Assembly (NCBI GenBank): GCA_016806145.1
Contig: CP063166.1
Coordinates: forward strand, 1,612,001-1,676,000
Source of the DNA: Variovorax paradoxus
GTDB lineage: Bacteria > Pseudomonadota > Gammaproteobacteria > Burkholderiales > Burkholderiaceae_C
Reading direction: 5' to 3'
Length of the DNA: 64,000 nt
The translations under genes were made by a program, and so were the position numbers. Below the pieces are notes generated by a model. It was given only the letters and a program-made list of their open reading frames with translations. It was not told the origin of the DNA and made no database searches. Position 1 is the stretch's first letter. Each line of letters starts with the position of its first letter. Shown piece after piece: positions 22,549 to 31,873 of this stretch.

Positions 22549-23694
22549 TCAGGGCTGGTATTTCCAGGCGCCGTTCTCGATCTTGACCATCACGCGCGCG
22601 CGCTGGTCCAGGCCCAGGTGGTCGGTGGCGCTCATGGTGAACACGCCGTGCGCGCCCGCCACGTCCTTGGTCTGCTCGAGCGCGTCGCGCAGCGCGGCGC
22701 GGAACTCGGGCGTGCCCGGCTGGGCCTTCTTGAGCGCGACCGGCACGGCCGAGCTCATGAGCAGGCCGGCGTCCCAGGCGTGCGCGCCGAAGGTCGAGAC
22801 CGAGCCCTTGCCGTAGGCGGCTTCATAGGCGGCCACGTAGGCGAGCGCGGACTTCTTCACCGGGTTGGAGGCCGGCAGCTGGTCGGCCACCAGCACCGGG
22901 CCGGCGGGCAGGAAGGTGCCTTCCACGTCCTTGCCGCCCACGCGCAGGAAGTCGGCGTTGGCCACGCCGTGCGTCTGGTACATCTTGCCGGTGTAGCCGC
23001 GCTCCTTGAGCGTCTTCTGCGGCAGCGCGGCCGGCGTGCCGGAGCCGGCGACCAGCACCGCGTCGGGCTTGGCGGCCATGATCTTGAGCGCCTGGCCGGT
23101 GACCGAGGTGTCGGTGCGCGCATAGCGCTCGTTGGCCACGACCTTGATCTTCTTGAGCTCGGCGGCCTTGGCGAATTCCTGCGACCAGCCTTCGCCGTAG
23201 GCGTCGGAGAAGCCGATGAAGGCGACGCTCTTCACGCCGTTGGCGGCCATGTGCTCGGCGATGGCCAGCGACATCATGATGTCGTTCTGGGGCGTCTTGA
23301 AGACCCACTTCTTCTTGGCGTCCATCGGCTCGATGATGCGCGCCGAGGCGGCCACCGAGATCATCGGCGTCTGCGCCTCGGCGGCCACGTCGATCATCGC
23401 GAGCGAGGCCGGCGTGGTGGTCGAGCCCAGGATCACGTCGACCTTGTTCTCGGCGATCAGCTTGCGCGTGTTGTTGACGGCGGCCGTGGTGTCGGAGGCG
23501 TCGTCGAGCACGATGTAGTTGATCTTCTGGCCGCCGATGGTCTTGGGCATCAGCGAGATCGTGTTCTTCTCTGGGATGCCCAGCGAAGCCGCCGGGCCGG
23601 TGGCCGAGATGGTCACGCCGACGTTGACGTCGGCCCAGGCCGACAGGGCCGTGGCGCACAGGGCGGCGATCAGCAGGGGCTTGAAGAATTTCAT
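22549..23694 (-). CDS. Branched-chain-type ABC transporter substrate-binding protein (LivK-like)
   Basis: 381 residues. A Sec signal peptide (MKFFKPLLIAALCATALSAWA, cleavage near residue 21) is followed by a type 1 periplasmic binding fold: VNVGVTISATGPAASLGIPEKNT, INYIVLDDASDTTAAVNNTRKLI, VILGSTTTPASLAMIDVAAE and FGAHAWDAGLLM. This is the Peripla_BP_6 layout of amino-acid and aromatic-acid binders. The paa context suggests phenylacetate or a phenylacetylated compound as ligand rather than leucine. Confidence 0.9.
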   Translation of the reverse strand: MKFFKPLLIAALCATALSAWADVNVGVTISATGPAASLGIPEKNTISLMPKTIGGQKINYIVLDDASDTTAAVNNTRKLIAENKVDVILGSTTTPASLAMIDVAAEAQTPMISVAASARIIEPMDAKKKWVFKTPQNDIMMSLAIAEHMAANGVKSVAFIGFSDAYGEGWSQEFAKAAELKKIKVVANERYARTDTSVTGQALKIMAAKPDAVLVAGSGTPAALPQKTLKERGYTGKMYQTHGVANADFLRVGGKDVEGTFLPAGPVLVADQLPASNPVKKSALAYVAAYEAAYGKGSVSTFGAHAWDAGLLMSSAVPVALKKAQPGTPEFRAALRDALEQTKDVAGAHGVFTMSATDHLGLDQRARVMVKIENGAWKYQP

Positions 23695-23741
23695 GGTTGG
23701 CTTGTCTCCGGTTGAAAAGAAAGGTTGAGGCCTGAAGTATC

Positions 23742-24836
23742 TCAGCGCTCGTCGAACGAGAGCGTGACGCGTTCGGTAAGGGGGTGGGCCTGGCAGGTCA
23801 ATACGAATCCCGCGGCCACTTCATTCTTGTCGAGCGCGAAGTTTCTTTCCATGCGGACTTCCCCGTCCACGCACTTGGCGCGGCAGGTGCCGCACACGCC
23901 CGAGGTGCACGAGAACGGCACCTCGAGGCCGGCCGCCGAGGCCGCGTCGAGGATGCTGGGCTGGCCTTCGGTGTAGGTGATCTCGCGCTGCAGGCCGTCG
24001 CGCACGATGGTCACGCGGGCGCGCTTGGCGTCGCCGGGCAGGGCCTCGTGCACCACGGCGCCGACCTGGGCGGTCGAGCTCGCCGAGGGCAGCGCGACGC
24101 CGAAGCGCTCGATGTGGATGCGTTCCTCGGGCACGCCCGCGGCCAGCAGCGCGGCCTCGGCCTCGTCGTTCATCTGGAACGGGCCGCAGATGTAGACGTG
24201 GTCGATGCTGCCCGCCGGCACCAGGCCCTGCAGGAACTCGCCGATCTTCTCGCGGTTCATCACGCCGAAGCCCAGCGGCGAGTCGGTGTGCTCGTCGGAG
24301 AACACGTGCTGCAGCACCAGGCGCGTCATGTAGCGGTTCTTCAGGTCCTCGATCTCTTCCTTGAACATCGTGGACTGGAGCTGGCGGTTGCCGTAGATCA
24401 GCGTGAAGCGGCTCTTCGGCTCGCGCGCGAGCACGGTCTTCATGATCGACAGGATCGGCGTGATGCCGCTGCCGCCCGCGATGCCGACGTGGTGGCGCGC
24501 GGACTCGCCCTCGATTGGCACGAAGAAGCGGCCTTGCGGCGCCATCACCTGGATCGAGTCGCCGGGCTTGAGGTGGGCGTTGATCCAGTTGGAGAACTGG
24601 CCGCCGCGCACCTTGCGCACGCCCACGCGCAGTTCGCCGTCGTCGACGCCGGCGCAGATCGAATAGGAACGGCGCAGATCCTGGCCGTCGATCTCGTTGC
24701 GCAGGGTCAGGTACTGGCCCTGCGTGAAGCCGAAGACTTCGCGCAGCGTCTCGGGGACCTCGAAGGAGACGATGACGGCCTCGGGCGTGTCGGGCTCGAT
24801 GGCCTTCACGCGCAGGGGGTGGAACAGGGTACTCAT
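23742..24836 (-). CDS. paaE: Phenylacetyl-CoA epoxidase reductase PaaE
   Basis: 364 residues, same layout as PaaE. The FAD domain (residues 1-105) has LRRSYSICAG, and the NAD(P) domain (about 110-235) has GIAGGSGITPILSI and YICGPFQMND. A C-terminal plant-type 2Fe-2S ferredoxin domain carries Cys in SCTSGVCGTCRAKC and a fourth Cys near 350. It passes electrons from NADPH to the PaaABC di-iron oxygenase. The start lies 12 bases after the paaD stop. Confidence 0.95.
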   Translation of the reverse strand: MSTLFHPLRVKAIEPDTPEAVIVSFEVPETLREVFGFTQGQYLTLRNEIDGQDLRRSYSICAGVDDGELRVGVRKVRGGQFSNWINAHLKPGDSIQVMAPQGRFFVPIEGESARHHVGIAGGSGITPILSIMKTVLAREPKSRFTLIYGNRQLQSTMFKEEIEDLKNRYMTRLVLQHVFSDEHTDSPLGFGVMNREKIGEFLQGLVPAGSIDHVYICGPFQMNDEAEAALLAAGVPEERIHIERFGVALPSASSTAQVGAVVHEALPGDAKRARVTIVRDGLQREITYTEGQPSILDAASAAGLEVPFSCTSGVCGTCRAKCVDGEVRMERNFALDKNEVAAGFVLTCQAHPLTERVTLSFDER

Positions 24837-24847
24837 CGGCGTGGGGC

Positions 24848-25381
24848 CTAGATCGGCTTGAAATGTTCGAAGGGTTCGCGGCAGGCGAGGCAGCGGTACA
24901 GCGCCTTGCAGGCGGTGGAGCCGAAGGCCGACAGCCGCTCGGTGCGCTCGCTCGCGCAGCGCGGGCAGGCGATGCGCTCGCCGGCGAGGCGGCCGAACAG
25001 GCGGATCGGCACCGCGGTGCCGGCGGCCTGCTCGGGCGTGAGGTGGGCGGGCGGGGCGATGCCGTAGGCCTTGAGCTTGGCGCGGCCCTCGTCGCTGATC
25101 CAGTCGCTGGTCCAGGCCGGCGCGCGGCGCAGGGTGGCGCGCGCGGGGCCGAGGCCGGCGCGCTCGATCGCGGCCAGCACGTCGTGCTCGATGGCCTCGG
25201 TCGCGGGGCAGCCCGAATAGGTCGGCGTCAGCACCACCTCGAGGCCGTCGTCGTGCTCGATCACGTCGCGCACGATGCCGAGGTCGCAGACCGACACGGC
25301 CGGCACCTCGGGGTCGGGCACCGAGTGCAGCACCTCCCAGGCGGCGTCGATGCGCGAGGCGGCCATGGTGTCGGCAGTCAC
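24848..25381 (-). CDS. paaD: Phenylacetyl-CoA epoxidase subunit PaaD
   Basis: 177 residues. The N-terminal DUF59/MIP18-like domain (about 10-95) has SVPDPEVPAVSVCDLGIVRDV and TYSGCPATEAIEHDV. The C-terminal half has two Cys pairs (CPRCASE and CLACREPF), a zinc or Fe-S ribbon. PaaD is thought to help mature the epoxidase Fe-S or di-iron sites. The start is taken as GTG 25381, which overlaps the paaC stop (GTGA) and follows a G-rich site; ATG 25366 is an alternative giving 172 residues. Confidence 0.92.
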   Translation of the reverse strand: MTADTMAASRIDAAWEVLHSVPDPEVPAVSVCDLGIVRDVIEHDDGLEVVLTPTYSGCPATEAIEHDVLAAIERAGLGPARATLRRAPAWTSDWISDEGRAKLKAYGIAPPAHLTPEQAAGTAVPIRLFGRLAGERIACPRCASERTERLSAFGSTACKALYRCLACREPFEHFKPI

Positions 25382-26157
25382 CACACGCCCCCGGGGAAGG
25401 CGCGCTGCAGGTGCTGCATCTCGGCCAGGATGTAGCCCATGTGCTCGCTGTGCACGCCCTGCTTGCCGGTGCTGCGGAACTTGGCCTCGGCCGGCGCGGC
25501 GAGGCCGGCGGCGTCGAGCACCTGCTGCATCTCGGCGAACCACGGTTCGCGCAGTTCGTTCCAGGCCGGGCCCAGGCCGCTGGCGCTGGCCTCGCGGTCG
25601 ACCGCGTCGGCTTCGAACAGCTCGGGCATGTAGAGCCAGGCCTGCTTGAGCGCGGCCTCGGTGCGGCGGCGCGATTCCTCGGTGCCGTCGCCCAGGCGCA
25701 CCACCCAGTCGGCCGAATGCTGCTGGTGGTAGCGCGCTTCCTTCAGCGCCTTGCCGGCGATGGCGGCCACTTCCTCGTCGCTCGAGCTCGCCAGCCGTTC
25801 CCACAGCAGCTTGAGCAGGGTGGCGATCATGGTGTTGCGCACCACCGAGAAGGCGAAGTCGCCGCGCGGCAGCTCGACCAGCGTGAGGTTGAAGTAGTCG
25901 CGCTCCTCGCGCAGGTAGGCGAGCTGGTCCTCGTCGTGCTCGCGGCCGGCGCCTTCCAGCTTGCCGGCGTGGGTGAGCAGCGCGCGCGCCTGGCCCACGA
26001 GGTCGAGCGCGATGTTGGCCATCGCGATGTCCTCCTCGAGCACGGGCGCGTGGCCGCACCATTCGCCCAGGCGCTGGGCCAGCACCAGGCAGGTGTCGCC
26101 GATGCGCAGCAGGTACTGCACGGCGGGCGTGCGGTTCAGTTCGATCGATGCTTGCAT
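25378..26157 (-). CDS. paaC: Phenylacetyl-CoA epoxidase structural subunit PaaC
   Basis: 259 residues, a ferritin-like helical protein. LAQRLGEWCGHAPVLEEDIAMANIALDLVGQARALL (residues 26-61) and EARYHQQHSADWV near 135 are typical of PaaC. PaaC keeps the di-iron fold but serves as scaffold for catalytic PaaA. Separation from paaB is 94 bp and contains a family B remnant, whereas paaC-paaD overlap. Confidence 0.95.
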   Translation of the reverse strand: MQASIELNRTPAVQYLLRIGDTCLVLAQRLGEWCGHAPVLEEDIAMANIALDLVGQARALLTHAGKLEGAGREHDEDQLAYLREERDYFNLTLVELPRGDFAFSVVRNTMIATLLKLLWERLASSSDEEVAAIAGKALKEARYHQQHSADWVVRLGDGTEESRRRTEAALKQAWLYMPELFEADAVDREASASGLGPAWNELREPWFAEMQQVLDAAGLAAPAEAKFRSTGKQGVHSEHMGYILAEMQHLQRAFPGGVW

Positions 26158-26191
26158 GTGTTGTGTGTCCTATGGCTGTCGCAGACCCCAG

Positions 26192-26230
26192 ACCGTTCAC
26201 CCGGCTTCGACAGGCTCAGCCCGAACGGGT
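26192..26230. repeat. Palindromic repeat family B, remnant
   Basis: ACCGTTC at 26192-26198 is followed by GGCTTCGACAGGCTCAGC and CCGAACGGGT, that is, one full arm and only the tip of the other. It lies in the paaB-paaC gap. Confidence 0.7.
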
Positions 26231-26251
26231 GGGGTGGCACGACGGGTTGCA

Positions 26252-26548
26252 TCACATGTGGTCGACGGACTTGGGCAGCGCGTAGAAGGTCGGGTGGCGG
26301 TAGACCTTGTCCTCGGCGGGATCGAAGTACATGTCCTTGTCGCCCGGATCGCTCGCGACGATCTGCTCGGAGCGCACCACCCAGATGCTGCAGCCTTCCT
26401 GGCGCCGCGTGTAGACGTCGCGTGCCATCTGGATCGCCATCTTCGAGTCCGCGGCATGCAGGCTGCCGCAATGCTTGTGGTCCAGGCCGGCCTTGCTGCG
26501 CACGAACACTTCCCACAGGGGCCATTCTTGTTTCTGTTCGACGGTCAT
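26252..26548 (-). CDS. paaB: Phenylacetyl-CoA epoxidase subunit PaaB
   Basis: 98 residues, the usual size of PaaB. It begins [19 protein letters not shown]; the middle has [19 protein letters not shown] and the end [19 protein letters not shown], all family hallmarks. PaaB bridges PaaAC heterodimers in the epoxidase. Its ATG overlaps the paaA stop (ATGA at 26545-26548). Confidence 0.95.
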   Translation of the reverse strand: MTVEQKQEWPLWEVFVRSKAGLDHKHCGSLHAADSKMAIQMARDVYTRRQEGCSIWVVRSEQIVASDPGDKDMYFDPAEDKVYRHPTFYALPKSVDHM

Positions 26549-27552
26549 GCCGCCTCCTTCATCGGTTGCTTGTTGGCATGGGCGAGTGCGGCTTCGCGCA
26601 CCCAGGCGCCGTCGTCCCAGGCGTCGACACGGGCCTGCAGGCGTTCGCGGTTGCAGGGGCCGTCGCCGCCGATCACGCGCCAGAACTCGCTCCAGTCGAT
26701 GGTGCCGAAGTCGTGCGCCTGGCGTTCCTCGTTCCACTTGAGGTCGGGGTCGGGCAGGGTCACGCCGAGGATGGCCGCCTGCTCGACGGTGGCGTCGATG
26801 AACTTCTGGCGCAGCTCGTCGTTGCTGAAGCGCTTGATGCCCCAGCGCATCGACTGCGCCGAGTTGGGCGACTGGTCGTCGGGCGGGCCGAACATCATGA
26901 TCGAGGGCCACCACCAGCGGTTGACCGCGTCCTGCACCATCGCCTTCTGCGCGTCGGTGCCGTGGGTCATCATGGTGAGCAGGGCCTCGTAGCCCTGGCG
27001 CTGATGGAAGCTCTCCTCGCGGCAGATGCGGATCATGGCGCGCGCATAGGGTGCGTAGGAGCAGCGGCAGATCGGCACCTGGTTCATGATGGCCGCGCCA
27101 TCGACCAGCCAGCCGATGGTGCCCATGTCGGCCCAGGTCAGCGTGGGGTAGTTGAAGATCGAGCTGTACTTGGCCTTGCCGGTGTGCAGCGCGTCGAACA
27201 TCTGGTCGCGCGAGGTGCCCAGCGTCTCGGCCGCGGCATAGAGGTAGAGGCCGTGGCCGCCCTCGTCCTGCACCTTGGCCAGCAGGATCGCCTTGCGCTT
27301 GAGCGTGGGCGCGCGGCTGATCCAGTTGCCCTCGGGCAGCATGCCGACGATCTCCGAGTGCGCATGCTGGCTGATCTGCCGCACCAGCGTCTTGCGGTAG
27401 TGGTCGGGCATCCAGTCCTTGGCCTCGATGAAGTCGCCGGCGTCGATGCGCGCGTCGAAGCGTTCCTCGAGCCGCAACTCGTCGGCCGAGCGCAGGGCCT
27501 TCTTGCCGTCGCCGGCATCCTTGCCCATGGTGTCCATGGCTTGTGTGTACAT
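26545..27552 (-). CDS. paaA: Phenylacetyl-CoA epoxidase catalytic subunit PaaA
   Basis: 335 residues, a di-iron oxygenase subunit. [22 protein letters not shown] and KVQDEGGHG supply iron ligands near 65-120, and [17 protein letters not shown] near 172-188 supplies the second Glu-x-x-His. PaaA converts phenylacetyl-CoA to the 1,2-epoxide with PaaBC and reductase PaaE. ATG 27552 is preceded by AAGGAG. A downstream ATG (27537) is in frame but lacks that site. Confidence 0.96.
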   Translation of the reverse strand: MYTQAMDTMGKDAGDGKKALRSADELRLEERFDARIDAGDFIEAKDWMPDHYRKTLVRQISQHAHSEIVGMLPEGNWISRAPTLKRKAILLAKVQDEGGHGLYLYAAAETLGTSRDQMFDALHTGKAKYSSIFNYPTLTWADMGTIGWLVDGAAIMNQVPICRCSYAPYARAMIRICREESFHQRQGYEALLTMMTHGTDAQKAMVQDAVNRWWWPSIMMFGPPDDQSPNSAQSMRWGIKRFSNDELRQKFIDATVEQAAILGVTLPDPDLKWNEERQAHDFGTIDWSEFWRVIGGDGPCNRERLQARVDAWDDGAWVREAALAHANKQPMKEAA

Positions 27553-27593
27553 CGCGGTTCTCCTTGAGAGGTGAAGAGGTCGTCGATCGGTGG

Positions 27594-30059
27594 TCAGTAG
27601 CTCAGCTGCTTCGTGGACTGCGCCCGGCGGTCCACCTCGGCCGGTGTCAGGGCCTCGCTCTTGCAGCCGAAATCCTTGAACAGCGCCATCTGGTCGGCGT
27701 AGTGGGGCGACTTGCGGCCGTCGGGTGCGACGAAGCCGCTCTGGCCCGGCGGGGCGGCGGTGCACAGCACGACGCCCTTGGCGCCGAGCACCACCTTGTC
27801 GTTCTGCGTGCCGCGGTTCATGTAGCTCGGCAGGCTCAACAGCTCGTCGGCCCCGGCCTGCGGTGCGCCGATGAAGTTGCTGGTGAGGAACACATGCTTC
27901 GTCACCGGCGTGCGCCACCTGGCGGTGTCGCTGCCGTAGCGCTTGTCGAGCTCGGCCACGGCCTGCGCGAGCGTGGCGCGCAGCACGGCGTTCCTGTCCT
28001 CGCCGTTGAAGAAGTCGTAGCGCTGCGGCACGCCGGCCTTGGGGCCGAGCAGCGCGTTGTAGACCAGCTTCAGGCCGTTGCCCGGGCGGATGCTGGCCAC
28101 CTGCGTGTCGCCGGCATAGCCGGTGCCCGCATAGGCCGCGAACACCTCGGGCGGCAGGTCGTCGGCCAGCACCTTGCGGTAGAGGATCGGCAGCCACGCC
28201 GTCATGAGCGTGGTGGCCGGGCTGTCGTAGACGCCGCGCTCGGCCGGGTCCTCGTTGAGCATGTTCCAGTCCGCCAGCACCTGGGCGGCGCGGCGCGCCG
28301 GGTCGGCGGCCGGCAGGCCGCGCGTGGCCTCGAGCGCGAAGGGCACGAGGTAGCGCGCGTTGGTGTCGGCGTAGGCGGTGGTGCGATTGAGCGCCCAGAG
28401 CTCGTCGGGCGTGAGCCGGGGCTTGGCCTCGAGCCGCGCCGTGAACTCGCGCACCCGGTCGACCACCGAGTAGTTGCCGCCGTCGCTGACCGCGCCCGGC
28501 GCCGACTGGTTGTTCCAGTTGGCGACGTAGCCCTGCGCCGGGTTGAAGGTCTTCGGGTCCTCGCCGAACGGGCGGATGCCGAGCCATTCCATCGAGCCGT
28601 CGCCCACGGCGGGCAGGCGGATGTCCTGCGTGGCCGGGCGAATCGGCAGCCGGCCCGGCGAGACGTAGCCGATGTTGCCGGCGGTGTCGGCGTAGTACCA
28701 GTTGATGGTGATGGCCACGCGCGAGGCCTGCGCCAGCCACTGCTCCCAGTTCTGCGCGCGCATCGCGTGGATCCAGCCCAGCAGCGACTCGAGCTCGTAG
28801 CCGTCCCAGCTGCGCTTCATCGAATACGCGGTGCCGTTGGGCAGGTCGAAGTTGGTCACGGTGCCGTGCACGGTGGCGTAGACGTCCAGGCTCTGGTCGG
28901 GCTGGCCCTTGACCTTGATGAGCTCGGTGCGCTTGCTCATGGCGCGCATCGCGCCGTTGAAGCGGTACTGATACTGGTTGGCCGGGTCCAGCTTCTCCTG
29001 GTACATGTCGTTCACGTCGAGCGGACCGGCGGTGGCGCCCCAGGCGATCTTGCCGTTGGCGCCGAACAGCACCACGGGATGCGCGAACGGCGTGTTGCCG
29101 GTCACGTCGAAGCCGGCGCCGTGCAGGCCGATGCCGAACACGTACGAGGGATTGAACCAGTTGAACTGCGGGCCGTTGATGAAGACGGTGCTGCCGTCGG
29201 TGGTCTTGTTCGGGCCGGCGATCCAGAGGTTGCTGGCGATCGGGCGGGTCCAGGGCTCGGCCACGCCGCGCTGCGCGGCATCGATCTCGTTGCGCGCGAC
29301 CAGCAGCTCGGGCGAGACCGGCGCCAGCGCCGCGCGATGGGCGGCGTGCGCATCGTTGGCGGCGCCTCGGGCCACGGCCTTGGGACGCGGCACGGTGGTG
29401 GGCGCGAGCGGGTCTTCCACCCAGCGGATCTGGTCGAACAGCTGGCGGCCGGCCTCGTCGCCGCGCGCCTTGCGCAGCTGCTCGAGCAGGCGCAGGTTGG
29501 CGAGCTCGCTGCTCACGTTGGAGTAGCGGTTGGCCATGGTGCCGACCCAGATCATCGCCACGTCGTAGCCGGTCCAGTCGGCCTTCGGGCGGAAGCCCGC
29601 ATCGGCGAACTGCTTGGGCAGCAGGGTGGCCGGCGCGGCCAGCACTTCGTTCACGCGCGCATTGAAGCCGGCGGCATAGCCGTCGAAGATGGCCTTGTCG
29701 TCGCTCGACAGGCGCGCCATCTGCGCGCGGATCGAGGCGGGATCGAAGCTGGCGCGGCTGCCCTTGTCGAGCGCGACATAGGCCGGGCCCATCACTTCGG
29801 CGACGGTGCCCAGCACCGCGCGGCGCGCCATCTCCATCTGGAACAGGCGGTCTTCCGCGACGGCATAGCCGAAGCCGTGGAACAGGCCGCGCACGTCGTT
29901 GGCATAGACGTGGGGCACGCCGTAGTCGTCGCGCTTGATCGTGACCTTGCCGGCCGGGGGCATGGCCGCGCCGGTGGCCGGGGCGGTGGAGTTGGCGGCG
30001 CAGCCGGCCAGCGCCACCAGGGCGCAGGCGAGGGCGATCGATCGGAAATTCAGTGTCAT
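27594..30059 (-). CDS. Penicillin acylase family lipoprotein (Ntn hydrolase)
   Basis: 821 residues, near the size of E. coli penicillin G acylase. A lipoprotein signal ends LVALAGC with lipidated Cys20. An alpha-subunit region follows, with [40 protein letters not shown]. The Ntn nucleophile is predicted at Ser276 in [11 protein letters not shown], giving a beta subunit of about 546 residues after self-cleavage; [17 protein letters not shown] and an [14 protein letters not shown] segment agree. It would cleave amides outside the cytosol, and a phenylacetyl amide is suggested by its place between paaK and paaA. An acyl-homoserine-lactone or other acylase role is also possible. Confidence 0.9.
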   Translation of the reverse strand: MTLNFRSIALACALVALAGCAANSTAPATGAAMPPAGKVTIKRDDYGVPHVYANDVRGLFHGFGYAVAEDRLFQMEMARRAVLGTVAEVMGPAYVALDKGSRASFDPASIRAQMARLSSDDKAIFDGYAAGFNARVNEVLAAPATLLPKQFADAGFRPKADWTGYDVAMIWVGTMANRYSNVSSELANLRLLEQLRKARGDEAGRQLFDQIRWVEDPLAPTTVPRPKAVARGAANDAHAAHRAALAPVSPELLVARNEIDAAQRGVAEPWTRPIASNLWIAGPNKTTDGSTVFINGPQFNWFNPSYVFGIGLHGAGFDVTGNTPFAHPVVLFGANGKIAWGATAGPLDVNDMYQEKLDPANQYQYRFNGAMRAMSKRTELIKVKGQPDQSLDVYATVHGTVTNFDLPNGTAYSMKRSWDGYELESLLGWIHAMRAQNWEQWLAQASRVAITINWYYADTAGNIGYVSPGRLPIRPATQDIRLPAVGDGSMEWLGIRPFGEDPKTFNPAQGYVANWNNQSAPGAVSDGGNYSVVDRVREFTARLEAKPRLTPDELWALNRTTAYADTNARYLVPFALEATRGLPAADPARRAAQVLADWNMLNEDPAERGVYDSPATTLMTAWLPILYRKVLADDLPPEVFAAYAGTGYAGDTQVASIRPGNGLKLVYNALLGPKAGVPQRYDFFNGEDRNAVLRATLAQAVAELDKRYGSDTARWRTPVTKHVFLTSNFIGAPQAGADELLSLPSYMNRGTQNDKVVLGAKGVVLCTAAPPGQSGFVAPDGRKSPHYADQMALFKDFGCKSEALTPAEVDRRAQSTKQLSY

Positions 30060-30090
30060 CGGTGGCGGTTCAAGGGAAAGCGGCGGCGCC

Positions 30091-31401
30091 TCAGCGCGGG
30101 CGGTTGTCGACGACGCGCCGGGCCTTGCCGGTCTGCGTGCGTTCCATCTCGTTCGGTGCATGCACCACCACGCGGGTGGAGATGCCGACCAGCGTCTTCA
30201 CGCGGTGCTGCACCCAGCCGGCGATGGCCGCGCGGTCGGCCGCGGCGGCTTCGTTCGGCGCGAGTTCGCAGTGCACCTCGACCTGGTCGAGCAGGCCTTC
30301 GCGGCTCACGTGCACCTGGTAGAGGCCGGAGAGGGCGCCGTGCGCGAGCACGATCTCTTCGACCTGCGTGGGGAACACGTTCACGCCGCGGATGATCATC
30401 ATGTCGTCGCTGCGCCCGACGATCTTGCCCATGCGGCGGAAGGCGCGCGAGGTGGGCGGCAAGAGGCGCGTGAGGTCGCGCGTGCGGTAGCGGATGATCG
30501 GCATCGCTTCCTTGCTCAGCGAGGTGAAGACCAGCTCGCCTTCCTCGCCGTCGGCCTTCAGTTCGCCGGTCTCGGGATCGATGATCTCGGGATAGAAGTG
30601 GTCTTCCCAGATCACCGGGCCGTCCTTGCTCTCGACGCATTCGCTGGCCACGCCCGGGCCCATGACTTCGCTCAGGCCGTAGATGTCGACGGCGTCGATG
30701 CCGGCCTTGGCCTCGATGTCGCGGCGCATGGCCTCGGTCCAGGGCTCGGCGCCGAAGATGCCGATGCGAAGCGAGCTGTCCTTGGCGTCCAGGCCCAGGC
30801 GCTCGAACTGTTCGATGATCACCTGCATGTAGCTCGGCGTGACCATGATGATGTCGGGCCGGAAGTCCTGGATCAGCTGCACCTGTTTCTCGGTCTGGCC
30901 GCCCGACATCGGGACCACGGTGCAGCCCGCGCGCTCGGCGCCGTAGTGCGCGCCCAGGCCGCCGGTGAACAGGCCGTAGCCGTAGGCGATGTGGATCAGG
31001 TCGCCGGCGCGGCCGCCCGCGGCGCGGATCGAGCGCGCGACCAGGTCGGCCCAGGTGTCGATGTCCTTCTTGGTGTAGCCCACCACGGTCGGCTTGCCGG
31101 TGGTGCCCGACGAGGCGTGGATGCGCGCCACCTGCTGGCGCGGCACCGCGAACATGCCGAAGGGATAGTTGTCGCGCAGGTCGCTCTTGACCGTGAACGG
31201 GAATTTCGCGAGGTCGGCCAGCGTCTTGAGGTCGCCCGGCTGCACGCCCTTGGCGTCGAAGGCCTGGCGGTAGTGCGGCACGTTGTCGTAGGCGCGCTGC
31301 AGCGTGTCGCGCAGGCGCTGCACCTGCAGCGCGGTGATCTCGTCGCGGCTCGCGGTCTCGATCGGTTCGAGATCGCCGGGGGCGGGGCGGGGTGCTGGCA
31401 T
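30091..31401 (-). CDS. paaK: Phenylacetate-CoA ligase PaaK
   Basis: 436 residues, the normal PaaK length. AMP-binding motif SSGTTGKPTVVGYT is near residue 98; AYGYGLFTGGLGAHYGAE, FGAEPWTEAMR and DIYGLSEVMGPGVA follow. The C-terminal lid has IVGRSDDMMIIRGVNVFPTQVEE near 335 and TGKARRVVDN at the end. It activates phenylacetate to phenylacetyl-CoA with ATP, the entry step of the pathway and the step after any acylase-released phenylacetate. Confidence 0.96.
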   Translation of the reverse strand: MPAPRPAPGDLEPIETASRDEITALQVQRLRDTLQRAYDNVPHYRQAFDAKGVQPGDLKTLADLAKFPFTVKSDLRDNYPFGMFAVPRQQVARIHASSGTTGKPTVVGYTKKDIDTWADLVARSIRAAGGRAGDLIHIAYGYGLFTGGLGAHYGAERAGCTVVPMSGGQTEKQVQLIQDFRPDIIMVTPSYMQVIIEQFERLGLDAKDSSLRIGIFGAEPWTEAMRRDIEAKAGIDAVDIYGLSEVMGPGVASECVESKDGPVIWEDHFYPEIIDPETGELKADGEEGELVFTSLSKEAMPIIRYRTRDLTRLLPPTSRAFRRMGKIVGRSDDMMIIRGVNVFPTQVEEIVLAHGALSGLYQVHVSREGLLDQVEVHCELAPNEAAAADRAAIAGWVQHRVKTLVGISTRVVVHAPNEMERTQTGKARRVVDNRPR

Positions 31402-31429
31402 GACGGGGTCCTCGTTTTTTTCGTTCGGT

Positions 31430-31870
31430 TCAGGCCGCGACGGCGGGGCGGCCCTTGGCGGTGTAGGAGCGGCCGCGGAAGATCGCGACGCGCTCGCCGC
31501 GCTGGTTGGTGATCTCGGTGTCGTAGACGCCGGTGCGGCCGGCCTTCGAGACCTCGAAGCAGCGCGCGGTCAGCAGGTCGCCTTCGCGCGCGGGGGCGAT
31601 GAAGTCGATCGCGAAGCCCGAGGCCACGGTCAGCTCGTTGTAGGAGTTGCAGGCGAAGGCGAAGGTGGAATCGGCCAGCGTGGCCATGAAGCCGCCGTGG
31701 CAGATCGCATGGCCGTTGAGCATGTCGGGGCGCACGCGCATCTCGATCGTGGCCTGGCCGGGGCCGACCTCCACGATGCGCATGCCCAGGCCCTTGGAGG
31801 CGTTGTCGTTGGCGAACATGCCATCGCGCACGTATTCGGCGGTCTGTTGCGGGGTGCGTTCGGTGCTCAT
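31430..31870 (-). CDS. paaI: Hydroxyphenylacetyl-CoA thioesterase PaaI
   Basis: 146 residues, single hot-dog domain. NGHAICHGGFMATLADSTFAFACNS (residues 52-76) holds the Asn, His and catalytic Asp region of PaaI. It hydrolyses aryl-CoA thioesters, relieving CoA trapping when the epoxidase product is not consumed. The start is 3 bases after the paaG stop. Confidence 0.93.
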   Translation of the reverse strand: MSTERTPQQTAEYVRDGMFANDNASKGLGMRIVEVGPGQATIEMRVRPDMLNGHAICHGGFMATLADSTFAFACNSYNELTVASGFAIDFIAPAREGDLLTARCFEVSKAGRTGVYDTEITNQRGERVAIFRGRSYTAKGRPAVAA

Positions 31871-31873
31871 GGC

